From: Trichobilharzia szidati
Lineage: Eukaryota; Platyhelminthes; Trematoda; Strigeidida; Schistosomatidae
DNA length: 64,000 nucleotides
Direction: 5' to 3'
Assembly: GCA_944472155.2 (NCBI GenBank)
Contig: OX235279.1
Span: forward strand, 148,636,199 to 148,700,198
The position numbers and the translations under genes were made by a program. Below the pieces are notes generated by a model, which had not been told where the DNA came from, ran no database searches, and worked only from the letters and a program-made list of their open reading frames with translations. Positions 63,816 to 64,000 of this stretch are shown one piece after another. Numbering within the stretch: the stretch's first letter is position 1; each line of letters starts with the position of its first letter.

Positions 63816-64000
63816 GGCTCATGAATTCTAACTTCTACCAATTCGTGATTTTAGCGCGAACCCAACTATTGTCGTTGGTGGGACATCCATCCATACACGT
63901 GACTTCTAATTGGACCTCACTGGTCACGACTTCTCACTAGAACTCCAGGAAGCTCCAACCTGTAGCAAGTCACTAGCGAGCATCAGAATAATTTTCTATA

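Overview
The window looks like nuclear DNA of a schistosome or a close relative (trematode flatworm). It is AT-rich and made mostly of old retrotransposon copies. The two host genes have degenerate exons spread over long repeat-filled introns. One of them shows the schistosome pattern of tiny 5' introns (32-43 bp) followed by introns of several kb. The repeats also fit: RTE-like and CR1-like LINEs, Penelope-like elements (PLEs) with GIY-YIG domains, Ty3/gypsy remnants and tRNA-headed SINEs. No prokaryotic, organellar or CRISPR sequence was seen.

Host gene 1 (1-14401, +) is the 3' part of a TMEM63/CSC1-type mechanosensitive cation channel, with five exons ending in a stop at 14399-14401. Host gene 2 (37217-58093, +) is a complete model of the NRBP pseudokinase. 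It has eleven exons whose splice phases all agree, giving about 654 residues, with an HGN tripeptide in place of the catalytic HRD and a shortened activation segment. Both models were built by reading splice sites and family motifs, not by alignment.

Layout: 80-14.4 kb holds the channel introns, with LINE fragments, a 680-bp fold-back element and a PLE-ended composite carrying a tRNA-like head and a hammerhead-like motif. 15.5-28.9 kb is dominated by a giant inverted repeat (arms about 4.1 kb, nearly identical, spacer about 4.3 kb) built around copies of one RTE-like LINE; the spacer holds two opposed gypsy integrase remnants. 31.6-36.3 kb is a decayed CR1-like LINE. 36.4-37.0 kb is an inverted repeat directly upstream of NRBP. 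37.2-58.1 kb is NRBP, its introns loaded with RTE-like and PLE pieces, including a LINE insertion whose empty site survives nearby as an inverted paralogue. 58.15-61.1 kb is the best preserved RTE-like LINE, starting just after the NRBP stop. 61.7-63.2 kb is a second PLE family with an inverted terminal copy and an open GIY-YIG frame. 63.4-64 kb holds SINE and other repeat sequence.

Three points deserve most attention: the giant palindrome whose outer edge coincides with a chimeric RTE junction; the hammerhead-like termini of the PLE family, which show a covarying stem; and short elements that join tRNA-like heads to the tails of an RTE (47.2 kb) or a PLE (9.8-10.1 kb).
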